Below are positions 47,472-61,500 of a DNA stretch of 64,000 nucleotides, one piece after another. The notes beneath the pieces were generated by a model, which did no database searches, had not been told where the DNA came from, and saw nothing but the letters and a program-made list of their open reading frames with translations. Numbering within the stretch: the stretch's first letter is position 1; each line of letters starts with the position of its first letter. The stretch lies in contig NC_065539.1 in NCBI RefSeq assembly GCF_932294415.1, positions 33,916,001-33,980,000 on the forward strand, in the 5' to 3' direction. The position numbers were made by a program, and so were the translations under genes. This stretch comes from Quercus robur (lineage: Eukaryota; Streptophyta; Magnoliopsida; Fagales; Fagaceae).

Positions 47472-48830
47472 GTCTGTATATTGATAATTATTGTGTATGT
47501 TGTTAAGGTAATCAAATATTTCTCATCTTAATTATCATGTGGAAAGAAATTTTGCTTCTCCTTCTTAGTTCTTATACCTCCTTTTGGTATGTGATTTGTG
47601 ATGTGGTGACTTGTTTTTACTAAATATTTCACAACTTTAGAGTTGTCAAATTCTCAGCAGTTGATATTAACTATAGACTCGGTCCAGACAATAAATACAA
47701 GCTTAATTTTTTTCGTTATAGAAAGTAATTAACTTGTGATATGATGACTTTGTTTAATTTTTACCAATTATTTTACAACTTTAGAGGTGTCAAATTTTTA
47801 GCAGTTGATAATGTATTGATATTAAGGGTAGACCCAGTCCAACCAATAAATACAAGCTTTTTTTTAAGGAAAAATCTAGATACACACTTTGTCATGCACT
47901 TTGATATTATTTGCACGTGTGTCAAGTAATGATAAAATTATTTTTCACCAAGTAACAATGAAGAATGAAGGATCAATGGATAAGTGATATGATTCAATCA
48001 CAGTTTAACACATGGATAAGTTGTGACAACGTGTATAGTAATTAGTTTCTAAATTTCTTTTCACTAAGTTTGGTTTGGGAAAATCCACGTTACCCTTGGT
48101 ATCCAAATTATTGAGAATACGATATTTAATTTAATTATTTCTAAGTTTGATTTGATTAGAAATCTAATAAGATTTAGAGTTTTATTTTTAATTCCCTAAG
48201 AATCTTATAGGAAATTTTTTCCTTTCCGAAATATCTTTAGATTTGTAAACAAAATACTATTTTTTTTCCTCCAAATTAAAATATGAGAAACAAAACTTAA
48301 ATTATAAATCATTTGGAAAATTCATTAAGACTATAATCTAACATTTTTGAATAACATATATAATACAAAAATAATTATTTAAATTTTGTTCTTCATGGCA
48401 ATCACGACATCCTGTCTTGTTAATAAAAATATTTTTTTTAACATCTAACTGAAAAACAAAAAGGCTAATCCTTAATCGTAATTTTTAAAAGGAGTGTTAA
48501 ATCCATAAATTTTTAAAGCTTTGGTTCTATTGGTTAAAGGGTAGAAGAAATGGGTAAAATTGTCACTTTATAATAATGTAACTTTTTACAAACATGTTAG
48601 AAGTTTATTGGTCTGGATGGAAGATGTTTCTTCACATTTCAACTTTGTAATCTTAGCCGACATGGCTGTTTTATTTTAATAAAATTACAGCATTCCTCCA
48701 AAAAAAACATATTAATTTTGCAATAATTTTTTTCCTTAATTTTTTTATTTAAAAAATTTAACAAATTATTAATAAATTGATATTAACAGTAGACCCAATC
48801 CATCCAAAAAATACAAGCTGTTTTTATGGA
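47472..48830. other. Upstream part of the copy C block
   Basis: This is homologous to the copy A upstream region but without Helitron H1. The uninterrupted target site of H1 is at 47621-47632. There is no gene. Confidence 0.65.
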
Positions 48831-49642
48831 AAAATCTAGTTGCACACATTGTCATTCACTTTGATATAAATTGCACATGTCAAGTAATGATTGAATTATT
48901 TTTCACCAAGTAAAAATGAAGAATGAAGGATCAATGTATATGTGACATAATTCAATCACAAGTTAACACATGGATAAGTTGTGGTAGAGTGTATGGTAAT
49001 TAGTTTCTCAATTTATTTACACTACGTTTGGTTTGGAGAAAAACACATCATGCTTTGAATACATAAGTCATCAGCCTCACATGAGAATGGACCCCACAAG
49101 TCATCGGTTTATCTCTCTCTTATCTCAACCTCTCTCTCCCTACTCTCTGTTTCATTCTCTCTTTCTTCCCTCTGTCTCAATCTATCTCTCTTAGATCAAC
49201 ACGGAGATTAGGAGATCAGCATCTACAGTGGAGTCGTGGAGGTCATGGGTTGTGGTCGAGGTGGCATTTGTGGTGGAAGTCGAGGGTCGATCATAGTGGT
49301 TGTGGCTAGGTTGCAATGGTTGTGTTTTGTTCTTGGGTATAGGTCACGATGGTTGTTAGGTATGTGGCTGGTTTTGTTGTGAAGGATTGTGGCAGTGATG
49401 GTGGTGCCAATTGTGGTGGTAGTTGTGAGAGTGAATTTGCTATGAAGTATTGTGCGAAAGTTAAACAATGGGTTTTGGTGTAGTGGTGCCAATTGTTGTT
49501 GTTGGTGGTGGTTCTAGGTTTGGGTTTGGTGGTGGGTAGTTGAGAGAAATTAAGAGAGACAGAGATAGAGACAGAAGAATTGGTTTTGGTGTGATGGTAA
49601 CAATTGTAGCTGTTGGTGGTGGTTTTGGTTTTGGTGGTGGAT

Positions 49643-49684
<42 letters not shown>

Positions 49685-51596
49685 ATGGGAAAGAAGAGGG
49701 ATTGATAGTTTTATATTATTTTATTATATAATTTATATTATTTTAATGTATTGTATGGTAAAATAAAAATTGAGATATTTGGTGTATTGTAAAGTAGGAC
49801 TATATAATAGATAAAAACTAACTTTTTAGATGGTAAAATGATCATTTTTATGCAAACCTGGATATGAATGCTCTAATAAAGGGGAATTATAAACTACCCC
49901 AAACATAAATACAAAAAATACTTTTTCCCCAAAGAAAAATTATTTTTAACAAAATGTTAGTTTTAATGGCTTAATCAGTAAAAAATGAAACAAAAATTAA
50001 AAAGTTGGCAACCAAACCAAATAGATTTTTTATTTTTTATTTTTTTAAAAGTGATTTGAACAGAAGGATATCCTTGCTGTGATTTGGGCCGTTCAGCACC
50101 ATTTTGTGGGTAATAAACAATAAATTTTTGGTAATTTACACTTGATTTCTTGACACAAAATTATGTATTTTTCTTTTTTTTTTTTTGTTAATTTGTATAT
50201 TTAGTCAGTAATAATTTTGGGAAAATAATAATTATATTAAGTCCGTATAGGTTGTTCTTTTTTTTTTTTTTTTCTTTTCTGAGAAATAAGTCCATATAGT
50301 TTAGAATGTAAATAAAATTGAAGGATGTGGTTCGATCGTGATCACAATGATGCTTGACTAAAGCTTGCTCTGAAGTTGGGGAATACCACTTGTTTATTGC
50401 TTGAGCTATGGACCGTTCAGGAAGGCCTATTGATGGCTTAAAATCAAAGCTATTGTAATATTCTCTTAGAGATTGGAAGATCCTGGTGTCTCAAGATTGG
50501 CTAGTTGGGTGGGTTTCAGTTAAATGTAAAGTCTCTTATCATCAAATAAGAGATTTGAAACTCAATTCTCACCTATATAAAAAAAATAATTAATATCTTG
50601 ACTTATAAAGAGTAATCGTCACAAAGCAGCCGCCATAAATTTGAAATATTATCCTATCTATCAAAAATAGATTGGCAGGCTACTTGTTTTTTGTCATTTG
50701 TACAGAAAAACTAATTATTGTTGGTTTAGCCCTTTAACTTTAGAGAAATGTTAATTAGCACAATATTTGTACAACACTTTTATAACAAATCTTAATTAGC
50801 TAGCTGTTACCTGTAGGCAAAAAAGTAATTTCAAAAGTTGAGTTCATATTAAAATTAATAACAATTTATCACTTAAAATTTTTTGTGAAAATATTGTGAA
50901 CATAACACTTTTCTTAACTTTAATATCCCTATAAAATTGGTCCTTCAATCCATTATCTTCTATAAAATTGACACTATTTATGTATGTGATAGGACCCTTT
51001 TACTAGAGTTAACAATAATTTTACCGGCGACAATAGGCAAATGGACCAATCTAATAGAAATGTTAGTTTAAGGATTAAAATGATAAAGGATTAAGATGAT
51101 AAAATTATACTTTATAGACCAAAATAACTATTCACCCAAACTTAAAGAATGTAATTTGGATTTTGATCCAAAATCTTACATACATACATATTATATATAA
51201 CAATAAGATCCAATCACTCAAATTGTAAAGGAATCTTAATAAATAAGTAAAAATCAAGATTATAATAAAAATATGAAAATGTTGATATATAATATAAATA
51301 GTAAAACATGGAACTAAAAATACAAGCTTTGATAATTTCATTATCGTTTATAATGGAAGTATGGAACACGTTAACAAAATAAATTAATAATTATCATATT
51401 TGAAGTATTGAAACTAAGTAAAGTTCGAGTATTTTTCACACATGTAATATAGAAAATGTTTAATATGTGTTTCATACATTAAATTATAAAATAAAATTTC
51501 AGAATATTTTTGTTTTGTACCGTAAATTGGGGTTTTATAATAAAAATACATACAAACATATAATATATAGTAGAGTACGCTGCATCACTTTGACTT
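48831..51596. other. Intergenic DNA with a GA microsatellite and a possible Harbinger-related MITE
   Basis: 48830-49015 repeats the 47870-48060 segment. 49090-49700 has a pyrimidine-rich stretch followed by GGTGGT-rich DNA and a (GA)n run at 49644-49679. 49730-49870 resembles 56190-56340, the inner right part of the Harbinger MITE described below, and ends 'atgaatgctcta', so this may be a related MITE whose left end I could not find. The open frames in the G-rich part are compositional. There is no gene. Confidence 0.4.
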
Positions 51597-52635
51597 CGTT
51601 TGGGAGTTCATAAAGGAGCAGAATGGAATGGAATAAAATGATTGATCATAAGGGAATGGAAATGAATAGAATGTATTTAAGCAAGATAAAGGAATGGAAA
51701 ATAAAGAAATGGAATGAAATTAAGAGGCTGTTTGGCCAACCAAATTTGGTAACTCAATTTTCAGTTTCCATAAATCATAACTCAAAAATGGTGGGACCCA
51801 TAGCAAAAAAGTTGTTTGGCTAAACGATAACTCTGTTTCCATAACTCATAACTCAATGGCATTTTCGTAAATAAACACACATGGAGGGACCCACAGCCGC
51901 AACTTTTGACCACCTTTTGACTTTTTTTTTTCACTTGTTTGGTCTTTATTTTTTTATTTATTTTTTTATTTTTTTTTTTTTTAGCTTCGGTGAGTTTGGG
52001 TACTGAAAAAAAAAAAAAAAAAAAAGCTACACCAACTGACAGGTATGGGCCCACAAATAGTGTAAAAAATATTGAGTGATGGAAATTGGGTGATGATGCC
52101 AAACGGGTGTGAAAGATTGAGTGATGAGTTATGAGTTATGAGTGATGAGTGATGAAAATTGAGTAATGAAAAATGGTTGGCCAAAAAGGCTCTAAGTAAC
52201 CTTGTTTGGATATTTTAAAATAAAGGAATAGAATGGAATGAAAATGAATGGAATATAAATAACCTTGCTTGAAAGTAACATAGAGCGAAATTAATGAATG
52301 GAATCATTTTATTACAATATACTATTAAACCCCTATTTTAAAATAAAAGGTTGAACATATAGGAGTATTTTGAAAACTTTAGTAAAAAATTCATCAATTC
52401 TAATTCTATTCCTTCAAATTCCTCCAAATTTCGAGGAGAATGAAAAATTTGAGATTTTAAGATAATAGAAAGGAAATGGTGTTCTCTCCTACCTATTCGA
52501 TTCTCTCTCACTTAAACTTCCAAATAAGGTAATAGACTTTCAATTTCCTTCATTAAAACTCTCAAATAAAGGAAGGGAATAATATTCTAAAATTATTCAT
52601 TTCCATTTCATTTCATTACCTCCTCCCAAACATGG
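51597..52635. mobile_element. Possible MITE with 'GTTTGGGAG' ends
   Basis: The outer ends 'gtttgggag' (51598) and 'ctcccaaac' (about 52623-52631) are inverted, and the interior is rich in 'ggaatgga' and its complement. No clear target duplication was found. It is interrupted by a better-defined element at 51724-52192. Confidence 0.35.
51724..52192. mobile_element. PIF/Harbinger-type (Tourist) MITE, 469 bp
   Basis: Inverted ends GAGGCTGTTTGGCCAACCA (left) and GAGCCTTTTTGGCCAACCA (right, complement) are flanked by the 3-bp duplication taa (51721-51723 and 52193-52195). No coding sequence is present; open frames inside are short and AT-rich. Confidence 0.75.
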
Positions 52636-52715
52636 GCTTAATAGTAACTCTCAAAATAATAATAATAAAAGGTGGAAAAAAAAGTTTGAGTTTGGTCTTA
52701 TAAGCATAAATGGGG

Positions 52716-55199
52716 AGTCTTTTGGCTAAATATTGATAAAAATGAAGTTTATTTGTGATATATATATTGTTCGAAGTTATTTATCTATTTGAGAAGAGAT
52801 ATAAATTTTGGCAATATAGTGTTGCTAAAATTGTGAGAAAAAGTAAGAAAGAGAAAAGAGAAATGATGTGAAAAGAGAGGAGAGGGAAAAGCAATTACCC
52901 ATTCTCCTATTGTGACCAACTGCCATGACCGAATAAAGAGAGAAAATTTTGTATTAATGGCAATGCCATTGCTGAAATAAGAGAAAGGGGAGAAGCTAAA
53001 ATTTTGTATTTTGGGAATCTTATTCCCGAAATAGGAGAGAATGAAAACTTGCTAGCTCATAATTTAACATAAAAAATATAAACACATCTAGTAGACCACA
53101 AGACAAAAGAAAAGAGGACCATGGCCTTTTGGCCCAACGGGCTCCCCCTTTAAACCAAATTTTTTTATTAAATATTATATTTTTATACATTTCAATTTTA
53201 ACTTTGTAAACAATATTTACTACAGAAAATTAAAAAAATAAAATAAACTAGCTTATAGTTTTAACTTATAATCTTTTCAAAATAAAATTTTTATACAAAA
53301 TATTTTTAAAAAAATTGTTTTTGGTGTGCTTTTGTGTTTTATGCAGCAATGTCAAATGTGTGTTTCTTTTTTCTTTCTTTTTTCCATCAAAATTTTGATG
53401 AGATGGTAATAAATCTTAAGTACACTTCTTTTTATTCTTCACCATTTCTGTTTGAATGATGCCAAATGATTGGTAATGATTAAAATATCAACAATCTACC
53501 CTCTTATTTATAGAGTGATTGTACTTACACTTACTCTTTTTGTTTTTACTATTACTACAAGATGAGCATTTTCAATCATAAATTGTCAAAACTTGGTTCC
53601 ATAACCACAAAAAAAAAAAAAAAAGATAAAATTTTAAAATGACTATTTGATTTTGTATATTGAAAGAGAAATTAGTGCAAATTTAGTATAAAATCAATCA
53701 TATAGTATTTCAAAGATTTAAAAGAAAGCCAAATTACATTTTGATAAATGACTTATTTAAAATGTATTGAAAATAAATTATTTCATGCCTTTTCTTTTGT
53801 TAATATTGAATGGATATTGTGATGGGATTCATAAAAATTAAAAATAAAATGTAGCTTTTTCTATCTAGAAAAGAAAATAAACTTATTAATAATTTCATAG
53901 AATGCATACTGTGGGTGCTCGTGGACTGAGGATGAAGTTGAAAAATTGCAGTGTTGGTGTTGGGATGCCACGAGCCATGAGTCCAAGGAGGAATTCACCC
54001 GAGGAGAGGAAGGGATGAGTCATAGGACTCTGAAACGTTCCAGGTGGAGAGAAGGGTATGAAGAAAGAGAGAATCTGTGATCATAGGGGAAGTTTCTAGT
54101 TTGGAGTAGCCTGTTGCCTCCGCATTAAATGGTAGGCAACAGCTTTATCAACTGCATTGATGAGGAAGTGACCTGAATAGTGCATGTCACAACTAAGCAG
54201 ATTCCTTCCGCCACCTTATTCAGATATAGAGAGAAACAAGTATCATGATAGGAGGTATGTTAGGTAAGGATGGATGGTTGAGATATTAGAGAATGAGAAG
54301 TATATAAGAAAAAAGGGGGTTTACAGAAAAGAAGGAGGCAAGACACAAGTATCAAGAGATAGAGAAGAAACGAGAAGAGCAATGAGAGAAAAGAGAGTGA
54401 ACAGTAACATCTCTTATGTAAATGTGGTCTCCTTAGGCCAATTTGTATTGAGAAAGTGGTTCATCCATTTATTAAGATCTGCCTTTTCTTCCTTATTTTT
54501 CTCCTCGGGCAGAATCCCCCTTTAGTTGTTTGTTTCCCTCTCTTATAAATTCATTGTTTTGGACCACGGTTGGACGGATTCAGCCACTATTCTAAGTGGG
54601 CTTGGGCTACTAGTTTTTCTAGTCCTTACACATACAATTTCAAAGTGATTGTGTGCACTTTTTTTAATATATATTTAGGTATAATATAACTTTACTTAGG
54701 AGAAAGAAAAAAAAAAGATTTAATAAAATATTGATTGAAATTTTTTTTATTGATAAAAAAATTACTGAAATAGATTAAAATTGTGTTTTTTTTAATATAT
54801 ACTTAGGTATCCTTGCCAAAATTTAATATAAAAAAAAATTCTCTCCTATTTTCGGCATTGAGGTTGCCAAATAGAAATTTTTTTTCCTTCTCTCTCCTAT
54901 CTCCCATTTCATCAATGGTATTGTCATAATACAAAACTTTTCTGTTTCCTCTTTTTGGTAATGGGCAGTCAATCAGTAGGTCACTGGCTGAAAAATGGAC
55001 AATAGCAATTTCAGCAATACAATTGCTGAAATTCCTTTTATCTGTCCGCCCCTTTCACATCATTTAACTCTCCTCTCTCTTACTTTTTCCAATAACACCA
55101 TTGCTGAAATTCATCTCTCTCCTCAAATAGCTAAGTAATTTTAAATAGTACATATATCATAAACAAACTCAAACTTTACCCATATTTAGTCAAAAGACT
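52716..55199. repeat. Large diverged inverted repeat around a solo LTR
   Basis: The arms at 52716-53042 and 54839-55199 are inverted copies with many indels; both contain 'gatgtgaaa', 'attttgtatt' and 'aataggagagaat'. It could be a decayed TIR element of 2.5 kb or two unrelated insertions of one repeat in opposite directions. The spacer is AT-rich and contains the solo LTR at 53910-54630. No gene is seen. Confidence 0.55.
53910..54630 (+). mobile_element. Solo LTR of a Tat-like element (721 bp)
   Basis: The sequence starts TGTGGGTGCTCG and ends GTCCTTACA, with the exact 5-bp duplication catac (53905-53909 and 54631-54635). A TATA-like 'gtatataagaaa' near 54299 gives plus orientation. Its end resembles the solo LTR at 10487-11305. 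Confidence 0.85.
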
Positions 55200-55942
55200 A
55201 GGAAAAAAAATTGATATTAGAAGAATTTTCAAATACTTTGATTTTGGCCTTTTAAAAAGAAAATGGAGTTTTACAAATAGAACTCTTAGATTTTGATGTG
55301 TCAAATTATGTTTAAACTTTTGATTTGAAAATTTAACCTCTAAAATATTAATTAGGATTGTAACAAACCAAACCTTTTGTTCATATTTTCTATTAGTCTT
55401 ACATAGACTAAAGTACATTTATTTTTATTCTTAAATTTTGGAATTATTTTCATTGTGGTCTTTCATGTTTGATACCATTTTCATATTAACTATATCCTCC
55501 ATTTTTTTTTAGTAATCTTATTATTAAGTGCGCGCTTCATATTTAACTATTTTATGAAATGCTAACTCTAGAATGTTTTGGAATACATGAATTTCATTAT
55601 TGTAGGAAGAAAATAAATATATTATAGACAATCATATTACTAACAGATATGGACAATAAAGCCAATATGAAAACTGAATTAAATATGAAGGGTCAAAATG
55701 AAAATTTTGAAACGTAAAGAGTCAAAATAAAAACAACCCCATTCTTTAAGGATCAAAAGAGTAATTTAATATTTAATCTTTAGCAAAAATCCAAAAAAAA
55801 AAAAAAAATCCAAAAATGCAAAGAGAAGATGAAGGTATCTATTCAGGGTTTGTATTAGGATTATAAACTCGTTAAAAACTTAAAATAGGGAAGAGGTGAA
55901 TTTGAGCTTATAATGTCTTGGAAAGATATATGGGGTGCTTTA
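55200..55942. other. AT-rich intergenic DNA
   Basis: I see no gene, RNA or bounded repeat. The 55400-55760 stretch has the '…tcaaaatgaaaattttgaa' style of decayed dispersed repeats. Confidence 0.4.
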
Positions 55943-56336
55943 GGGCATCCACAGCAGATGTGCCAAATGCCAAATATTTGGCATATTGGCACACCAAACA
56001 CAAAAAATCCCCTTTATGAGATGTTCCAAATCTCATAATTTTTGCTACATGTGAACAGTATCATTCCATGTTGAAACAGTACGGACAAGAATGCTAAAAA
56101 AAAAAAAAAATAGTTTTTTATTCATTTCTCTCTCATCCTTTTTGACTTTGTTGTTGTTGTGCTTGATGATGATGATGGTGGGAGGAGTTTATATATTATT
56201 TTAATGTGTAGTAAATTATTTTAATGTATAGAATTGAATGATAAAACATCTGATAAATGAAATGTTGTAAAATAATAAAGTAGGCTTTTGGTATGTCAAA
56301 ATGGCATTTTCTATAGAACATCTGCTATGAATGCTC
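55943..56336. mobile_element. PIF/Harbinger-type MITE, 394 bp
   Basis: The inverted ends GGGCATCCACAGCAGATGT (left) and GAGCATTCATAGCAGATGT (right, complement) are flanked by TTA (55940-55942 and 56337-56339), the usual Harbinger target. No transposase is present. Confidence 0.82.
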
Positions 56337-56650
56337 TTACTAATTGTACTACAAAGCTCTTGATTATATAATTATTTTAATAATATATATATATACACAC
56401 ACACTAGCCTCATCACACACTAGCTACAAGTCTCTTGGGTTCAGTCTCATAATGTTTACAAGTCTCTTTGGTGTGTCAAAATGGCATTTTTTATAGAACA
56501 TTTGTTGTGAATGCTCTAAAACTAATTGTGCTGCAAAGCTCTTGGCTGTATAATTATTTTAATAATATATATACACACACACTAGCCTCATCACACACTA
56601 GCTACAAGTCTCTTGGGTTCAATCTCATAATGTTTAAAAGTGAAATAGAG
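56290..56650. repeat. Tandem duplication of about 180 bp covering the right end of the MITE
   Basis: 'gtcaaaatggcattttctat' near 56295 and its variant near 56475 start two units offset by 180 bp. Both include the MITE right end, a (TA)n-(CA)n run and 'cacactagctacaagtctct'. Confidence 0.85.
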
Positions 56651-57249
56651 ATTGTGTCCTAATTCTTAGGATCTTTCTTTATTTAACTTTTTTTTTTCTA
56701 ATTATTAATTTGTACATGAGTTAGTGGCTCATATGAATGGAAGAAACTATGCGAAACTGAAACTCTTGAATTTTTTTTCCAACTCTCATGTAAAGGCATT
56801 GGAGTTCAAAAAGGAGAAGTTATATGTCTTAAAAAAATAATACTATAATAAAATAAGTAAATAACCGAGAGTTTTTTGTTTTTTGTTTTTTATTTAAATT
56901 TAAGAAAGAGATAGGTAACATGGAATAGTGTTTAAAAGTGAGATAGAGATAGTGTCTTAATTATTTAGATCTTTCTTTACTTGAGAATTGATAAAAGTTT
57001 TAAAATTTGAATTTAAAATAAAAAGTGGTTAAAAAAAAAAAAGGAAAAAACATAAAACTTATGAACTTTTTAAAAAATAGTAAATTACTCTTTTAACCAG
57101 TTTATGTTTTTTTGATTGAAAACCTTAGATGGGGAAATAGAATTTAATCTCCTCGCTTGTAGGAGCTCTCTCTCTCGTCAGTGCGAGATATCCCTCCCTT
57201 AGGGTTTCTAAGGGTTTGAATTTTCTTTGTTTTTCATAGTGACGCTACC

Positions 57250-58578
57250 ATGGCAAATGAAGTTTCGAGTATATTGGAGAACATGCGATTGACTACAGAA
57301 GAAGAGGAGACTATCGAGATTCCGAATGATGGAAGGAAAGAAAGGCTGGAGAATTGTGCACTTAGTCTAATTGGGAAGTTCCTCACTTGTCTCCCCTTCA
57401 ATAAGAGAGCGGCTATATCTACATTGAAAAGAGCATGGAGATTGGAGGAGGCGGTCCAGATTGTTGAGGTGGGCACAAACCTGTTTCAACTCAAGTTCCA
57501 CTCTGAGTTTGAGATGAATCGGGTGCTTAAGGGTGGGCCGTGGTCTTTTGACAACCAGGTTCTGATGCTGCTTCAATGGAAGGTAGGGATGACGGCGGAA
57601 AACGTCAAATTTGAATCTGTTTCTCTATGGATACAAATATGGGGCGCTCCTTTTAATCTGATGTCGCCTAAGGTTGCAGAGGCGGTGGGAAGTAAACTGG
57701 GGTCGGTGGTCGAAGTGGAGAAGAACAGGAAAACGGAGGGGCAGAGCTATTTTATGAGGGTTAAAGTCATTGTTCCGTTAACAAAACCGATTCGAAGGGG
57801 TGCATTCTTGGCTGGTTCAAAGGGTAAGCGGCACTGGGTTACTTTCAAGTATGAAAGGCTCCCACTGTTTTGCCATTATTGTGGGTTACGAGGACACAAT
57901 TTAAAGCACTGTGCTGCATACTTCGGTGCAACTAAGAATGAAGGAGAGGTAAGGTGTCAATACGATGATTGGTTGAAGGCTTTAGGTGGCCGAAATCGTT
58001 CACCTCCTCACCGGAATACTGTCAGGGAGAATGCAAGTGGGGAGGATCACCGGGATGAGAATCGGACTACTTAGGCTAGTCAAGTAACTGAGGCGACAGA
58101 CGGTAGGGGTAGGGTATCAAACCCTAGGGAACAAGATGCGTTACATGAGGATTTGCATAACGGAAATCAAGGAGCAGAAAAGAAAGTAGCTGATGTGGCA
58201 TCTGAGATTAATGGGATGGAATCTACAAATAAGGAAGGGACGGTTTTTGGGGTAACTGAAACAAGGAGTATGGGTTTAAGTTCAAAACCGGGGTGTGGTA
58301 CTGAAGGAGAGGAGCACATGCACGTGGTTAGTGTGGACATTGGAAATGGGCCTCACAGCCCAAAAACAAAAGCAACGTGGACTAGGCTGAGGCGCATGGA
58401 CATTGGACCAATGGAATTAATAAAGGAAGGGGCTAAGTCTGTTTTGGGAAAAAGAAGTACACACAGAGAAGAACCCAATCAAGTTAGGGATGAGCAAATT
58501 GAACTAGTGAAGAGAGGGAAAAGCAATGTGGACTTTAATTCAAAGGAATCGGCGGGGGTGCCCATGCACCCTTGCTAG
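57250..58578 (+). pseudogene. LINE ORF1 (DUF4283 and zinc knuckle RNA-binding protein), one internal stop
   Basis: ORF1 proteins of plant L1 LINEs bind the element RNA. The first 140 residues have the DUF4283 pattern (SLIGKFLT…, 'FKGGPWSFDNQVLML'-type block, 'VWIQIWGAPFN'-type block). A CCHC knuckle follows at C208, C211, H216 and C221 within FCHYCGLRGHNLKHC. A TAG at 58072-58074 interrupts the frame; the same frame then runs to 58578 through a polar tail. The start ATG at 57250 follows a 138-bp leader. ORF1 ends 6 bp before the first ATG of ORF2 at 58584. Confidence 0.9.
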
Positions 58579-58583
58579 TCACA

Positions 58584-61500
58584 ATGAAACTCCTCAAGTG
58601 GAACTGCCAAGGGCTTGGGAACTCTTGGACAATTCAAAGCCTTCACAAGTTAGTGAGGGATCAAGCTCCCACAGTCTGTTTCCTAATGGAGACTAGACTG
58701 GATAAAAAAGGTTTTGCTAAACATGGTAGAGATTTGCCTTTTCAGAATAAGTTCATTGTTAAGAAACCTTATTCTGGAGGGGGGGGGGGATTAGCATTGT
58801 TATGGAAATCTGAAGTTCGGTTAGATGTTCTTAACTACATAGAAAATCACATATTAGCGAAGGTGGTTGAGGATGATGGTTTCACTTGGTTTTTGACTGG
58901 GTTCTATGGGTGGCTAGAAGATAGTGAGAAAAAGAAGTCTTGGGTGCTTTTATCTCATATTTCCTCGTTTGTGGATGGGCCATGGTGTTGTATAGGTGAT
59001 TTCAATGCAATTTTGCATCAATCTGAAAAGCAAAGTAGACATGCACCTCCGTATAAGTAGATGGAAGAGTTTCAGGCAGCATTGGAGTTGTGTCATTTAT
59101 ATGATTTGGGTTTCCAAGGGTACAAATTCACTTGGAATAATAAAAGACCAGGGGTAGCTAATACTAGAGAAAGATTGGATCGAGCTGTGGCAAACCGGGA
59201 GTGGAAAGAAAAGTTTTCAACTAGTACTCTTACCCACGGGTTCAGCCATGCATCTGACCATGTTCCAATCTTTCTCTAAATAGGTATAGACCGTGACTTC
59301 AGGAGGAGTGGGTCTCGTGGTTTCAGGTTTGAAGAATCTTGGCTGATGTGGGAGGATTGTGAAGGAGTGGTAATGGATTCTTGGACCAATTCGGGTGGTG
59401 AGGTTGCTGGTCTACGTGCAACAGTGGACAAAATTAAGGAATGTGGGGCGGATTTACTGGCTTGGGGTTCGGCCAAAACAGCTCCTGCTGTGAATGAAAT
59501 AAAAATGTTAACTAAAAAGATTGAGAAGATGAATGAAGAAGAGTTAATGGAGGAAAGTAGGGAGGAGGTACTGGTAGCAAGCAAAAAATTGGATGATCTA
59601 CTTCTTAAGCAGGAAATTTTTTGGGCACAATGTTCTCGGGTATCCTGGTTGAAGCATGGAGATAGGAATACAAAATTTTTCCATTCGAAAGCTTTTTAGA
59701 GGTGCAAGAGGAATTTCATTCAGGGTATTCAAAACCAACATGGTAATTGGGTGGAGGATATTGGAGAAGTGGCAGAGGTGGCTATTAATTATTTTGAGAC
59801 AATTTTTCACTCAGGTACTTATGAGAGAATGGAAGAATGTCTGAACACAGTCCCTCAAAAGATGACTACAGAGATTACAGAAGAGTTGACAAGGCTGTAT
59901 AGTGTCGAGGAAGTAAAAACAGCATTATTTCAGATGGGACCGACCAAAGCTCCAGGACCCGATGGTATGAATGCTCTTTTTTACCAAAAGTTTTGGCATA
60001 TAGTTGGTAATGATGTTTGTTCTGCTGTGTTGGATTTTTTGAATTCTGGAACAATGTTACCTGAAATAAATTACACTCATATTGTTCTTATTCCAAAAGT
60101 TAAGTCACCAGAGAAGATGACAGATTTCAGACCTATTAGTTTGTGTAACATAATTTACAAAATTATTTCTAAAGTTTTGGCTAATAGACTGAAAATTATT
60201 CTACCCCAGTTGATCTCCCCCACCCAGAGTGCTTTTGTGCCAGGAAGACTTATAACTGATAACGTGCTACTAGCTTATGAAACCTTACATGCCATGCATG
60301 GGAGAAAAAAGGGGAAGAAAGGAACCCTAGCTTTGAAACTTGATGTCAGTAAGGCTTATGATCAAGTGGAATGGGATTTTTTGAAGGGTATGATGATTAG
60401 ATTGGGATTTCTGGGGGTATGGATTAATAGGGTGATGAGTTGTGTCTCCACTCCTTCTATTTCAGTTCGGATTAATGGTAAAGCATATGGAAATATTATC
60501 CCTTCAAGAGGGCTCCGCCAAGGGGACCCTTTATCACCTTATCTGTTTCTTTTGTGTGCAGAAGGGTTTACGTCTTTGCTTTCCAAAGCAGAATTTGAAG
60601 GGCGGCTTCATGGGGTCCAAATTTGTAGACGGGCTCCATGTATTTCACACTTGCTTTTTGCTGATGACTCCTTAATATTCTTTCAGGCAAATCAGGAGGA
60701 AGTGCAAGAGGTCTCTAATACATTGCATTTGTATGCAGAAGCCTCTGGACAATGCATTAATTTTGAGAAGTCATCTGCATATTTTAGTAGTAATACTTCT
60801 GAGAGACAAAGACAATGGATTAAGCAAGCTTTGGGAGTAAGGGAAGTGGACAGATTTGATTCTTATTTGGGGCTGCTGACTTTGGTTGGGAGGGCCAAAT
60901 ATCAAACTTTTGCATATCTTAAGGAACGGGTGTGGAAAAAACTCCAGGGGTGGAAAGGCAAAATGTTATCTCGTGCTAGAAAAGAAGTTCTTATCAAAGC
61001 AGTGGCCCAATCAATCCCAACATATACTATGGGAGTCTTCTTGTTACCGGTAAAGCTTTGTAATGAGTTAAATGCACTTTGTTCACGGTTTTGGTGGGGG
61101 CAAACCGAAGATGAACGGAAAATTCATTGGAAGAGTTGAAATTTTCTGACAAAAACAAAGAAGGAAGGTGGTATGGGATTCCGGGATATTAGGAGTTTTA
61201 ATCTAGCTATGCTAGCAAAGCAAGGGTGGAGGCTGACTCAAGACCAAGACTCACTGTTAACTAGGTGTTTCAAGACCAAGTACTTTCCAAGATGTAGTTT
61301 TCTGGAGGCAGCTGATTGTCCTAACAGCTCCTATGTTTGGAAGAGTGTGTTGGTTGCTCAAAATATTCTACAAACAGGGTGTTATTGGAGGGTGGGCACA
61401 GGTTCCTCAATACGAGTAAAGGAAGACAAGTGGATACCAAATCATCCTGAGAATAAGGTGTTGTTTCCAACTGAAAATGATGAATGGGAATGGAGAGTCT

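Noticed and set aside
49223-49731. Thr/His-rich and Gly-rich open frames
   Set aside because: They reflect GGTGGT and GA simple sequence, with no domain or conservation.
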